Assembly: GCA_963790435.1 (NCBI GenBank) | Contig: CAWBOI010000003.1 | Coordinates: forward strand, 248,001 to 312,000 | DNA from: Ilyomonas sp963790435 | Lineage (GTDB): Bacteria > Bacteroidota > Bacteroidia > Chitinophagales > Chitinophagaceae | Length of the DNA stretch: 64,000 nucleotides | Reading direction: 5' to 3' | Shown: positions 44,319 through 56,200 of the stretch, piece after piece | Position numbering within the stretch: the first letter of the stretch is position 1 | Layout of the letters: each line of letters opens with the position of its first letter | Position numbers and translations under genes: made by a program | The notes under the pieces: model-generated | Database searches by the model: none | Seen by the model: the letters and a program-made list of their open reading frames with translations, nothing else | What the model was told of the DNA's origin: nothing

Positions 44319-46664
44319 TTATTGCACAGCATTCCTCGCGTCGGCTTTTGGTTTTATCTCAAATTCTTTCGGCGGTGTTGCGCCCAATAAATTCTTTACA
44401 AAATAATCCCATCGCCGGCGCATCATGTAATACGAAAAAGCGCCATAGCCATGATGACTGTTGGGAAACACAATCAGGTCGTAATCTTTGTTAGCTTTTT
44501 CCAACGCATCAATTACAAGCAACGTATTATAAGGCGGCACATTATCATCCATCAAGCCATGCGCAAGCAATAATTTTCCTTTTAAATTCTTTGCGTACAA
44601 TTCATTTGCCTGCCCTTCATAATTCGATTTGCCGGCCGCATCTTTTGAGAGCAAACCAATGTAACGCTCACCCCAATCATCTTCATAATTTCTGTTTTCA
44701 TGATTCCCCGATTCTGAAATGCCCACTTTAAAGAAATCGGGATAGCGAAACATGGCTGCTGCTGTGGCAAAGCCACCGCCTGAATGTCCCCAAATGCCCA
44801 CTTTACTTGTATCCATGAATGGATAACGTTGTGCTAATTGTTGTATGCCACTAATCTGGTCGGGCAAGGTGTTTTCAGCCATGTTTCCATAACACATATC
44901 ATGAAACGATTTGGAGCGATGTGGGTTGCAACTGCCTTCAATTTCTACCACCACAAAACCCAATTCATTCAAAGCTTCATTATCGCCTCGCGAAGCGGCA
45001 AACGACCAGGAACCAACGCTTCCGCTCTGCGGTCCGGGATAGATATAATCAATCACCGGATACTTCTTTGTTGAATCTATATTTTTGGGCAAAAACAAAA
45101 GCCCGTACAAATCTGTTTTGCCATCGTGCGCTTTCACTGTGATGGGCATTGGTGGTTTCCATCCGGTGGCTCTAAGCCTTGCTATGTCTGCTTTTTCAAG
45201 CGTTGTTATCAACTTGCCATCTATGCTTCGCAAGGTTGTAACGGGTGGAACGTCAGGCTGCGAATACGCATCAACAATATAATTTTTGGAAGGTGAAAAT
45301 TCAATCTGATGATTGCCCCTTTCGGGTGTTAATTCGATTAGATTTTTTCCATCCAGATGAATCGAAAACAGATGCGTGAAATATGGATTTTCGTCTTTGT
45401 GATAACCATCCGCCAAAAAGTAAACAACGCGATTTTTATCATCCACTTTTACAACTTGTGTTACTACCCAATCGCCCTTTGTGATTTGACTTTTTAGCTT
45501 GCCGGTGGCTGCATCAAACAGGTACAAATGTCCCCAGTTATCACGCTCCGAATACCAAATAATCTCATCCGTTTTTGGCAGATAATGCCAGTTGATTTTA
45601 CCTTGTCCTGATTCATATTGCGTAGGCACATTTTCTTCAAACACTTCACGCACGGCGCCCGTTGTTGCATCAGCAATTCTAAACTTCTCCTCTTTATGAT
45701 CTCTTGAAGTAGAAACGAATGCCAACCCTTTTGCATCGTCTGTCCATTCCACATCATCGAGCCCTTCACCGGCACTTGATATATCATCTGAAAGCGAAGC
45801 CCGGTGCGGATCCGGCGCAATCTGCAGGCGAATTATTTTGGGTCCATCCGTTTCAATAATCACACGATGAATCATTGCAATGTTGCTATCGCCGGGAAGC
45901 GGATATTTCCATTGTTCCAAATGCGGCGTGCCTACGTTGGTAGTTACCAGATACATATTGCCAACCTTGCGCTGGTCTTGCTGAAACGTGGCAATCTTTT
46001 TACCATCGGGCGACCATTTTACAATCGGCGCATCGCTGTGCTTCCAGCCTGCATTGTCGGTAGCATAACCAAAGTCTTTCACACCATCGGTAGTGAGTCC
46101 AGTTTCTTTGCCTGTAGCCACATCACGCATCCACAAATTATAATCCCGGATAAAAACAGCTTTCGTTCCATCGGGCGAGAACACTTCCGGCTCTGCGTGT
46201 TCGCCTTTTGGTTTTGCACGAAAAGTATCTTGTGCGATTTGATAGGACGAAGCATTCATCTTCCATCGTTTTCCATTGGCAGAAAAACTAACCGTTGCAG
46301 CATCATCCGAAACAAACATGTTCTGATAAGGAAGATGAAACGCATCGTACTGTTTGCCTGTAGCAGAAGACAGTGCAGTGGCTACTTTTTGTGCATCAAA
46401 CAGAGGTTTGCGACTTTTGTGTGCAGGATCAACCAACACAAACTCGCTGCCTTGTGCTGAGAGTATGCGATACCAAAATTGATCGCCTGAAAGCCACACG
46501 GGGCGCACATTTGCGTGATCAATCAATGCATTGGTATTGTAGCTTAACATCGCTTCTGCACGCCCGTAATCGGAAGCGGTAAGCACTTTGTTATCACTTT
46601 GCTGTGCAAAAGAAGAAGTAATAAAAAGAAGATGTAGAATAGTGAGGAAAGACGCTTTGTTCAT
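44319..46664 (-). CDS. S9 family dipeptidyl peptidase IV
   Basis: 781 residues with a signal peptide (MNKASFLTILHLLFITSSFA). The N-terminal eight-blade propeller (DPPIV_N, about 100-500) contains 'VFSPDGTKAVFIRDYNLWMR' and 'KWSPDGKKIATFQQDQR'. The C-terminal alpha/beta-hydrolase has the catalytic Ser in 'VGIWGHSGGGFATAAAMF', Asp in 'LLAHGLMDDNVPPYNTL' and His in 'FPNSHHGYGAFSYY'. The usual Glu pair of DPP-IV was not assigned with certainty. It removes X-Pro dipeptides from peptides in the periplasm. A TATTTTTG -7 match on the minus strand lies at 46683-46690. Confidence 0.93.
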   Translation of the reverse strand: MNKASFLTILHLLFITSSFAQQSDNKVLTASDYGRAEAMLSYNTNALIDHANVRPVWLSGDQFWYRILSAQGSEFVLVDPAHKSRKPLFDAQKVATALSSATGKQYDAFHLPYQNMFVSDDAATVSFSANGKRWKMNASSYQIAQDTFRAKPKGEHAEPEVFSPDGTKAVFIRDYNLWMRDVATGKETGLTTDGVKDFGYATDNAGWKHSDAPIVKWSPDGKKIATFQQDQRKVGNMYLVTTNVGTPHLEQWKYPLPGDSNIAMIHRVIIETDGPKIIRLQIAPDPHRASLSDDISSAGEGLDDVEWTDDAKGLAFVSTSRDHKEEKFRIADATTGAVREVFEENVPTQYESGQGKINWHYLPKTDEIIWYSERDNWGHLYLFDAATGKLKSQITKGDWVVTQVVKVDDKNRVVYFLADGYHKDENPYFTHLFSIHLDGKNLIELTPERGNHQIEFSPSKNYIVDAYSQPDVPPVTTLRSIDGKLITTLEKADIARLRATGWKPPMPITVKAHDGKTDLYGLLFLPKNIDSTKKYPVIDYIYPGPQSGSVGSWSFAASRGDNEALNELGFVVVEIEGSCNPHRSKSFHDMCYGNMAENTLPDQISGIQQLAQRYPFMDTSKVGIWGHSGGGFATAAAMFRYPDFFKVGISESGNHENRNYEDDWGERYIGLLSKDAAGKSNYEGQANELYAKNLKGKLLLAHGLMDDNVPPYNTLLVIDALEKANKDYDLIVFPNSHHGYGAFSYYMMRRRWDYFVKNLLGATPPKEFEIKPKADARNAVQ

Positions 46665-46682
46665 TGGTGTTATTTACATTGC

Positions 46683-46690
46683 CAAAAATA
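46683..46690 (-). promoter_or_regulatory. Candidate -7 promoter element of the DPP-IV gene
   Basis: On the minus strand TATTTTTG fits TAnnTTTG, 18 bases before the ATG at 46664. No convincing -33 partner is present. Confidence 0.35.
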
Positions 46691-46952
46691 ATTGTTCTGA
46701 TTGTTATGATTCTTTCTAAAATGAATGTTTTTGGATTTATGAATATTGTTGATAGAAGTGTTGTGAACAATTGCGACAAAACAAAACACAGTGTCTTCAA
46801 CTGATAAATAGCAAATTTTCCTGTTTATTTAGGATAGCGAAAAAAGGAACTGATACAGGAAAGAAAGTTGTGAAATTTAAATTTGTTTTTATCTGGCATA
46901 AAATTTAGTAAATTAAACAGTCATCATTTTTAACATTTAAATTATCTTAGTC

Positions 46953-47111
46953 ATGGGAAACCTTTTGTACATCATTGCAGTAATTTTGGTCATTGCCTGG
47001 TTACTTGGATATTTTGCTTTTCATGTTACCTCAGGAGCAATACACATTTTACTCGTAATTGCGGTTATTGTTTTTCTTGTCAAGTTAATTGGTGGTAACA
47101 GAACGGTATAA
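46953..47111 (+). CDS. Small hydrophobic membrane protein, lmo0937/DUF5670-like
   Basis: 52 residues: start MGNLLYIIAVILVIAWLLGY, then a middle turn with FHVTSG, then a second helix 'AIHILLVIAVIVFLVKLIGG' ending NRTV. Two hydrophobic helices separated by a Gly/His-containing turn match the lmo0937 family of tiny stress-related membrane proteins in size and pattern. A strong terminator follows (47135-47163), which supports an independent transcript. Function is unknown in the family. Confidence 0.8.
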   Translation: MGNLLYIIAVILVIAWLLGYFAFHVTSGAIHILLVIAVIVFLVKLIGGNRTV

Positions 47112-47134
47112 GATTCGCGAGATAAATCAAATTA

Positions 47135-47163
47135 AAAAACCCAAGCTAATTGCTTGGGTTTTT
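47135..47163 (+). terminator. Terminator of the small membrane protein gene
   Basis: 12-base perfect stem AAAAACCCAAGC / GCTTGGGTTTTT with a 5-base loop and a T-rich tail, 24 bases past the stop at 47111. Confidence 0.88.
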
Positions 47164-47357
47164 ATTTTTACTTTATAAGAACATTGATAAACAAAGAAAG
47201 TTTGCATTGTAGTATTTACATAAACAGCAATGAACGACGGGCAATAACATTCTTCTATTTCCTACTGAAATGAATTTAGTTCTCATTTTTTATTTCTTTT
47301 CATTATCAACCTTTGTATGTTTGAAAACGCTTAACTCATCAATCACAATCAGTAATT

Positions 47358-47712
47358 ATGGAAAAATTTTGGTTGCAAGACCCTGAAAAGCACGATTATC
47401 CCGCGGCGGCTGACTATTTGGAATTGCTGTTTATAAGAGAAGAAGCCGAGAAAATGGTAGCCCTTTTAAAGGAGTGCAAAAACGGTAATCAAAAAAGCGA
47501 AAGACATTTTACGGGCAAGCGCATTGCCCTTATTAGCGGATACCAACATTCATGTGCGTACCGACATGAAAAGAGTAAAAAAGGGCAAAAAGCTATCACC
47601 CATATTGCTGGTTCGGTTCAATTATAAATTAATTATTGCAGATGGCTATCATCGCGTTTGCGCTTCCTATTATCTTTCAGAAGATGAGGACATTCCCTGC
47701 CGTTTGGTTTAG
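47358..47712 (+). CDS. Small ParB-like (HR-motif) protein; one-base frame break
   Basis: About 117 residues. The first segment MEKFWLQDPEKHDYPAAADY continues through 'LFIREEAEKMVALLKECK'; after the run of five A at 47478-47482 the frame shifts. Removing one A gives 'ECKTVIKKAKDILRASALPL', then 'LADTNIHVRTDMKRVKKGKK' and 'LLVRFNYKLIIADGYHRVCA', ending in EDIPCRLV. The 'IIADGYHRVCA' block resembles the ParB/sulfiredoxin-like nucleotide-binding fold seen in small Bacteroidota proteins. The corrected length is 354 bases, a multiple of three, so a homopolymer miscount is likely. Function is unknown; ParB-fold members use CTP or ATP. Confidence 0.68.
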
Positions 47713-47897
47713 ATGGATGTTTGTTTTTGCACAAAAAACAATTTACATCATTCATAAAAAGTTTCCATTACAGTTGCTTTCATATTTCCGATTATTTACT
47801 TGTATGTTTGTATAACTGATAGTAAGGACATACCCCAAAATTCATCCACGGTTGCGCAGTTAGGAAATTCAGATTAGTTCACCTTCATTACAATTCT

Positions 47898-50800
47898 ATG
47901 AATCAAACTCCGTTGGCGGCTGCCATCACACGCATCAGTTCGTCTGTTGAAGCCAGTACCATTCTGCAAAAACAAGCTTTACAAACATTGCATCAACAAC
48001 TGGCATCATCGTTAATTGATGAAGATATTGCGAATGTTACGGGCATTCAATATTCATTTCAAAATGCCAGTTCTTTTTCATCGCAAGCCTCGCAAAGCGA
48101 AGCGGGGCAAGAGCTTTCAGACATCTATACAACAAGCTATTGATAACAATGCAAAACCAACGCATCGTGTGTTTGTACGCGATGTGCCGGTAAGAAATAT
48201 GCTACTCAAAACCTCTGTTCCATCCTGGGCGGCTGGTTCGGCACCGGATAAAACATTAGGACCGTTTACAACTACCGATGGCAGGCAACAGTGGTACGAC
48301 TTTTATCCTTTTGAAGAGTTAATAGCTTTGTATGTGCAGGGCAATCCGAGCCCGGTATTGCTGTTTCATATTTCAACATTCCGGCGATTTTTTGATAACC
48401 TTCCTTTCATTGGTGGTTCGGAAACTTCGTATCAAATTGTAGGCAATACGGTTTGGATTCTTTCAACTGTATTGAGTGCAGATGCGCCTGCCAGTTATTA
48501 TACAGGCTTGCAAATAAGTGGAGGTACAATTGCGCTAAGTGAAGCGCCGCAGAACATCAATAATCAATTGACAGTTGGTGCTGCTGCCACCATCAATGTA
48601 CAATTGCAATTAAACCAGCCCACCGATGGCAATGCCGACCCAACAAGTGATTGGGGCAAAGATGCACGGGCGGCTACCTTAAGTTTACCGCAACAATTCA
48701 ACTTTTATTTTTCGGGTAATTATAGTGCCGTTATTCAAGTTGTGAATGATTCAAGCTGGGATTTATATGGCTCAGGGGCAAGCTTTGTTTGGAATGAAGA
48801 TGCCCCTTCTTTCGATACTTTGCTTCAGGAAATAATCATTCCTCTTTCTTGTTCCGAGCCGCAATTTTTCGTACAAAATAATTTATCCTCATTCAATACA
48901 TTTTCAGGCAGTGCCGATATTGAATGGAGTGCATGGGCATTGACGGTGGCGCAAATTGATATTACCAATCCTACAACTGCTTCAGGCATTGGTGCGCTTG
49001 TTATTCGTTGCAACAAAGGTATTTCTGCAGAATGGACAGGCATGAAAAACGGTGCTGTGAATTTGAGCAATCCTTATTTTCAATTGGGCGTCGGAGTGAT
49101 TACTGTCTTCGATTTTGCTGCCATTAATTCCGCTGGAACGCAAGAGTTTTTATTGTGGAAAGATGCGCTGAACCCGCATCGTTCTTCCATAGAAGCCTTT
49201 TACAATGCAGCCTTTTCGTTTTTGTTTTTGAGCGATGCCGCAGGTACGGAAATGATTGGTGCGCAAACCAATACCATCGCTTATATTGACCGACCTGTTA
49301 CGGTGGATGCGCAACCGCTTTCCATCAAAACAAAAAACAGCACGTTGCTCCTTTTTGTATCGCAAACAAAGAAAACAGTGTATTTGTATGATGCAAATAT
49401 TCTGGCTGATAATGCGGATGTAACTGCCATTGCTTATTTCCCGCAACCCATTGCGTTTGCTTTACAAAATGCCGTTTTTAAAACCACAAAAACAAATGGA
49501 TTGGTTTTGTTTGGCAACCTGGCAGATAACTTCACCAACATAGATAACGGTACCCTATACTTAAGCTTTGGCGTCTATGCTTACCTACCTATTTTGCCCG
49601 ACCCGTATGCAGCTAATTTAGGTGTTTTAAAACAGCAGTTTGCCGGTGTTAGCGATGTGTATGTAAATCGTAACAACCAACAAGTTTCTATGTTGTTGGT
49701 TTGCTCAATAAAATGGAGCCCAACAGAAAATGACTTGGACAATGTAAGCGTTGCTTTTTCTTTTGCTCCTCTGCCGCAGCAAGCACAGGCAACTTCTGTT
49801 TTGACATTCGACAGAAGAACAAACATCGCTTCACAATCGCAAAACTTTTTAGTACAAAACAAAACCTTCATTCAACATTTTGAAGCGGCTCAAAACAAAG
49901 CTATTGCTTCTTCATCTCCATCACAAACCATTGCAACACGCGCTTTTCAAACGGAAGACACACAGGGCGGCCTGCCCGATTATCAAAGCATTTGGGATGA
50001 TAATTATGGATTGTTTGCAAATGATGCGTTCGCCCTTCTCGATGTAAGCAGCCATGCAAATCAGATGGGCATTAGCTTTCAATTGATTGGTGAACATGGA
50101 GTGGGTGTTGCAAGTAATAATCGTACTTTTTATAAACCCCACGATGATGCCACAACAACGCAAGACGATTTTCCAGTGCAGATTTTGGGTATGAATGTGG
50201 TTGCGCAACATAAAAATGTAAAAGCGTTTACACTTCCACAGGTTTCGTGGGAGCCGGTTTTGAATTTAACCAAGCCCGAAACATTGGGCGATCCGCCGTT
50301 GCTGTTTAATTATTATCCGGATGATGGTGGAGCAACCAGATTGTTTACCAACAGTGTTCAGTTGGTTCCACTTGCGCCCATTCCGGTTACGCATTCTTTG
50401 CTGCATTCGTACCATCATGAAGAAGGCAATAAAATGGCGGTACTGTTTACATTGCCATTTGGTTTGCGTGCATTTGCCGAACTTGACCAAGATGTAAAAG
50501 ATCAGCCGCAAAAAAGCAGCATTCATAAAAATGAACCTTCGTTCGATGGCAAAATCATTGGCGGCATTCAATTGAAATTAAGCGGCGGTTCGGTTGATAC
50601 CAACCGCAATGTAAGCAACCAGTTTAAAGGTGTAACGCTTCAGATAAATAACATACTCAACTATGCAGGCACACCAACCAACGCCAGCACTTTGGGCTAC
50701 GATGTTACCACCATTTTTAACGGAGAGTTTTTTGATAAAGAAGGCGGCGTGCCACTCACCCGTTTTGATTTGAGTGGTTATGGTGCTTCTATTTTTAGCA

Positions 50801-53238
50801 ACTGGCAAGATAAAGGTGCGGAGTTTGCCACCACAAGCCAAGCCCTTTTTGAAATATTTGTAGGAAGAACAGCGCATGAAGTTATCCAGGTAAAAAGTTT
50901 GTTGTATCCCTGGGGCATTCGCGTAGTAAAAACCATCACGTTGTTTCGCACGGGCAGCGGGTATGAGTATCGTTATGATAGCGGATGGAAAGCAGAAAGC
51001 GATGGCAAATTCGATTTTACTTTTACACCAAAAACAGCAGACGGTTCTTCTACCGATGCGGCACCTGTTGTACCCTATCATATTCATCCGGGTACAATAC
51101 AAGGTTTGTACAACATCAAAAACATTGTAGCTGCAACAGACGATATCAAACCGTTTACAAGCACAATGGACATCAACAATTGGTATGATTTCGATGCGGG
51201 CAATAAAACCATCTTTCCTAATATCGCAGGTTCTAAAACGGTAAGCATCGAATTGGATCCGGTTTATTTTGATGCCAATATTGATATTGAAAATACGATA
51301 CAAGGACAAGTAAATAATTTAGTTCCTTCTAAAAAGATATTAGGCTTTGTGCAACTATTGCCGATTGGCATTCCTATCACACCAACTGCTTTTGCTAATT
51401 TATTGAACTATCAAAACGGAAGCATTGGCGGAGCGGTAAACTGTATTGTTGATATTGGTTTGAATGGTCAGCAATTGCGTGTAAACCGCATTGATGTAAA
51501 CACTTCGGTTGATGCTTCAAACGTAAGCCCAGTCTTTGTTGTAGCCGCAAGAGGCAATGCCATTTTACCAAAAGAAGGATCGTGGAGTATGGTAACGCAT
51601 CTTGCAAACACCGGCGAAGTGGTTCCTTTGCCAACAGGTGTTACGGTGCCCCTAATTCGCATTGGTGAGCTTGTATTAAAAGATCCAACTGACCCTACTT
51701 CTGTTTTGATTTTTCCAACCGATGGCTTGCTTCGCATTGCGGCACCAACCGAGTTGTTACGATTGCCAACCACAGATACCATCAACTTCGGTTTTCTGCA
51801 ATCAACCAACACACAAAAAGTCCTTTTTCTTACACCGGCTTATCAAAAACTAACCGACCCAACAATAACGGGAACCCTGCTTAGCAAAACGCCGCCCTTG
51901 TTTGCCGATGCTTATCGGATAATGAATTCAAAAGGTATTTTTCCAAACATCGGCGATGCCGTAACGAACTATGGAGACGTCATTGCACTGGCAGGAAACT
52001 TTGCAAGCAATGCAGCCACAGATGCAGGCATACAAGTGCTGGAGATCATGCAGATAAATAAAAAAGATGCAGCGGGAAAAGCCCTTGCGCAAGGTTATAA
52101 ATTGCTGAAGCAAGCGGAAAACTTTGACATGCCCGATCATGATTGGCCCATTGTTGATACCAGCTTTTTAAAAATTTATGTGCAATACAAAGCAGCGGTA
52201 AGAAATGGAAATGCCATCCCTGCAAAACCTGATGGAAGCCCTGATTACAACAATCCGGCGAACTTCGACAATACAGCCAGTTTATTAAACTTTGATGTGA
52301 ATTCTTTTGCATCGAATGCTGCCGATAACTGGAAAAGCAAACTCAATAACATTTCAATGGCGGTTGATTTAGGACCGTTTAAACAATTGGTAACCATCAA
52401 AGGAAACTTTGATGCGCAGAATGGTTCTGAAGCGGCTTACGGGGGCGATGACAGCAATCCTGATTTCCCTTCACCACAATTGCAGTTTAGCAAAGAGTTA
52501 GACGTAGTGATGGATATACTGCAAATACTAATTGATTTACAGGGCGGAAACTATGCCGATGCCTTGAAGAAAGGTTTGAAGATTGCGATGAGCAACAGCG
52601 CCGATAGCTGGCAATATAAGTTTGATGCTTCAAAAGAAATTCCGGTTGTAAAATTCCCAATACCTGATATTGTTTATGATGATCCTAACACGCCGTTGAA
52701 ATTAGAAGCAGGCTTGAAACTCGGTGTTTATTTTAGTGAGACTTTGAAAGTAACTACCGATCCTTCACAATTGTTACCCACTGCTGGCGCTTACATAGAT
52801 TTTTATGGAAAGATGTCGGTGATGTGTGTTTCTTTAAGCATTGCAACGGTATATGCAGTAGGTACAGTTGATTTAAAAATTGCGGCTGATACCGGCGTAG
52901 GACCTTCGCTGGATGTGAAGTTTGGCTTCGGTGCGCAAATCGTTATTGGCTTGCCTGTAGTTGGCAACGTAAGCATCCTGTACATGATTGGTGTTGAAAT
53001 TTATTATGATTCCAAAACATTAACCTTAACGGCGTTTTTGATGTACCAAGGTCATGCTGATTTGCTGGGTGGTTTGGTTGAAATTACCATCACCATTGAA
53101 GCGCAGGGCGGCATCTCCAGAAGCAACGACCAAACTACTTGCGAAGCGCAGGTAACGTTCGCCATTGACATCAGTATTTTCTTAGTGATTGATATTGATT
53201 TTAGTAAATCGTGGAGCGAACAACGCCAGATTGCTTAA
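47898..53238 (+). CDS. Giant unrecognised protein A (about 1779 aa); one frame break
   Basis: The ATG at 47898 gives MNQTPLAAAITRISSSVEAS and a helical lead; at the GGGG run 48104-48107 one extra G breaks the frame. With it removed the text reads 'SEAGKSFQTSIQQAIDNNAK', joins the 1740-residue main segment, and totals 5340 bases. There is no signal peptide and no T9SS tail. The body is beta-rich and hydrophobic with many Asn/Asp/Thr turns ('VPVRNMLLKTSVPSWAAGSA', 'TPTAFANLLNYQNGSIGGAV'). The C-terminal about 220 residues ('LGVYFSETLKVTTDPSQLLP', 'AFLMYQGHADLLGGLVEITI', 'DIDFSKSWSEQRQIA') look like stacked amphipathic strands. Forty-one bases separate it from giant gene B on the same strand, so they form a two-gene unit. 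I cannot name a family; a cytosolic or non-Sec-exported beta-rich assembly is all that can be inferred. Confidence 0.75.
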
Positions 53239-53279
53239 TCTTTTTCATATCTCATTCATCAACTTTATTAATTGTTTTT

Positions 53280-56200
53280 ATGGAAGATAATACACGGTTC
53301 ACCATCCTTTCTTTTCCGCAATATTTTGATGGCGCCACAATCAAGCTCAACATTGTTTTTTTACCACGAAACCAAAACCCGTTAACAGCTGCCATCACAG
53401 CCAATGCAATCATTCCAGATGCACCGCCGTTTGCATCCGCCAATCTTTCTTTTGTTGCAAAAGTGATTGATAGTCTGGAAAATTTCCCGGTAACTACCTT
53501 GCCGTTTCAACCGTTTCCGCTTACAACGCAACCCAGTGGCGACAGAACCGATTTGTTCAACACATTGGCATCGCTTCCGCAATTTAACATCACCAATTTG
53601 GGCGCAGCCAATACAAACGCGAATGTTGTCAATACAAATAACAAAACGCCTTTAACGGTTGATCAATCTGTAAAAAAATACTTGCCGCTCACTTACCGCA
53701 AGTCGTTCAATTTTACAACGCCGGTAACCAATGCTTATGTTGATGACAGCTACCATTGTGCGCTACGCGATAAAGGAAACAATGCAGGTTTCAAGCCTTC
53801 GGATGATAGCATTAATTGGGGACAAGTGTATGCTTATTTATTAAGGCAACCCTTGCTGGCTGCAAAGGCCGGAATGCTTTACAGTACTACATTTCCGGTT
53901 GATGAAACGTTGCTTACCAAAGGCGGCTGGCTGTACATTGATTTGGCTGATGACAGCGATTATAAAGCTGGGCAAACTACTGATAGCACATTTATAAAAA
54001 CGTATGCTGCGCGAATTCCTGCCGTACAAAACGGCATTGCCAGAACCTTGTTTGCACCCGTACAGTTTCCTGTGTTAGCAACTGAACCATTGGGCACTTA
54101 TGACAACGTTTTTATTGAAGCATCGGAGTATGATGATGGCTTTGCAAAGGTGGTGCATTCGTTTCAGCCGGTGAGTCAGAATTTTCTGCAGGAAGAAAGC
54201 GATGGCTTTCATCCTACCAAAGAAACGGGCATTCGATTGGGCTGGGATGATGAACAAATTTTAACCTGGTATGTGCGTGCTTTAGCGGCAGATAGCAGTG
54301 TGGGTGCAAACCAAAGATTGGATGCGCCGCTTGGCGTGTCGGGTTATAGAATTGACGTGCGTGAACACGGCATTGCTGCATGGGATACTCTTAATTTTGT
54401 AACGAGTAAAATGCCGCTTTCTATTGCGCAGCAAAACCTTGGCGACTTTGCAGGAGAACTGAATTATAATGTGTATCCATCGCAGATAAACGGTGATACA
54501 TCCAACAGTTATTGGCTGCCTATGTACTTTGCCAACTGGGGAGGCAAATCAATGATTTTGCATGATGATGATGCGGCTGATATTTATCAAAACAATGCCG
54601 ATGTAAAGCCCGATCCATTAACCAATGTTACGGGTGCTACGCAAAACAATCTTAATAAAATTTACACGCCTGCTAACATCAATACCACGTTGTTATACGG
54701 GCATATTTACGAGTTTAGAATTCGCCTCGGCGATATAAGCGGTGGCGGACCCACCGTTGATGAAAACCCTGCTTATGATGCGCCATCACCCATAACCACT
54801 ACGCATTTCAAAAGATATGTCGCGCCGGTTGGTTTGAGGATTGCTGATTTAATTCCAAACGATGATTCGAAATTGTTTAGTGATTTATCCATAAAAATAA
54901 ACCGCCCGTTATTGGGTTATCCTTCGGTTGTGTTTACGGGGAAATATGCCGATCCAATCACACTTTTAAAAGCGGCTTCGCAAAGCATGGTTGGTAAAGA
55001 AGCGTTTGGCATTTCCGATCCTGATGTGGAAAGTGTTGAAATAGTGGTTGAAATAAAAGCTTTGCAAATGGATAATTTGCTAAGTGCAAGCGGCACAGAA
55101 TCGTACATAAAATACTACACCACCATAAGGAAATTTCCTACTGCTTCTGCCCTGTTTGATGATGAACTGGATGTGCCTTTGCAATATGCAGATGCGCACG
55201 TTTTAAACTTCGGTGATGAAAGCGATTTGGGTGATGATTTCGGTTTTACAAAAGCACAAATTGATGCGATGGATGCGTTGCCTCTGCCAACCGGAAGAAC
55301 AATACGACTCACGCTGCGCGCGGTTTGCAAAGAAGTAGCTGGTTATTATGGTTCGGAAACGGGCGACCCGAATTTGAACACCCGTTACGGAAGAATTACG
55401 CAATTTTTAGTAAGTCAGCCATCAGAAAATGAAACCAAATTATTACTGAATGAAAGTACCGCTTCGCAAATCAAAGGCATCTATTTACAGCCTGATCCGA
55501 CGCCTGTTTTTGATGGCAATTATTTTAACTGCATTGTTTGGAAAAACAGCGCAGGCATTGCCTGATATTGTACAGCGTTTATCAACACAATTAAACATCC
55601 AAAATTCAGGATTGACGTTGGTTGGAGAAGCCGGACAAAGGCTGCAATTTGGTTGTTCAAACAGAATCAGGCATACGCTTTCGCCGGATAATTCATCTCT
55701 GACTTTTGCCAGCAAAGAAGACCTGATTAATCATTGGCTGGTTTGCATTACGTTGGAGGTAAATCGCGATTGGACATGGGATGCTTTAGGAAGACATCAG
55801 CTTTGTCATTGAAAGAAAAAAATGGTTTCAGCATGACGATGAAACTACTGAATCGGAAACAGAAGTAGTAGGCACCATCGAGATTAAAAAAACAGCTTCC
55901 ATCAATGCATTAATCAATCCCGACAGAAGCACCACAACCCTTTTATTTATTGATGCTGTTGAACCCAAGAACGCATTACTGCAAGCTGCGCCGCACCAAA
56001 CCGAGCCGCGCTTTCCCGATTTGATCCAGTTGGAATATACCATCACGCCACAATTCAAAACAGGCTATGCCACACAACAGGATGCTCCTTTGCAATTGAA
56101 TCTACAATTGCCCATCACCACGCCACCTGCGCAATTGCCGCAAATTGTATCGGCAGGCATTGCCCTTTCGCCTTACCATCGCAACAAAACATATTCTTCC

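Noticed and set aside
47478..47482. Programmed frameshifting as the cause of the breaks near 42-59 kb
   Set aside because: The sites share no slippery sequence or downstream structure, need both plus and minus corrections, and include ppc; homopolymer miscount explains them more simply.
47358..47712. Two separate small genes at 47358-47627 and 47524-47712
   Set aside because: One base removed from an A-run joins them into a single coherent protein with a ParB-like block.
50578..51309. 243-residue minus-strand open frame inside giant gene A
   Set aside because: Composition is rich in Cys, Ile and Arg typical of antisense shadows, while the plus strand reads as a continuous protein.
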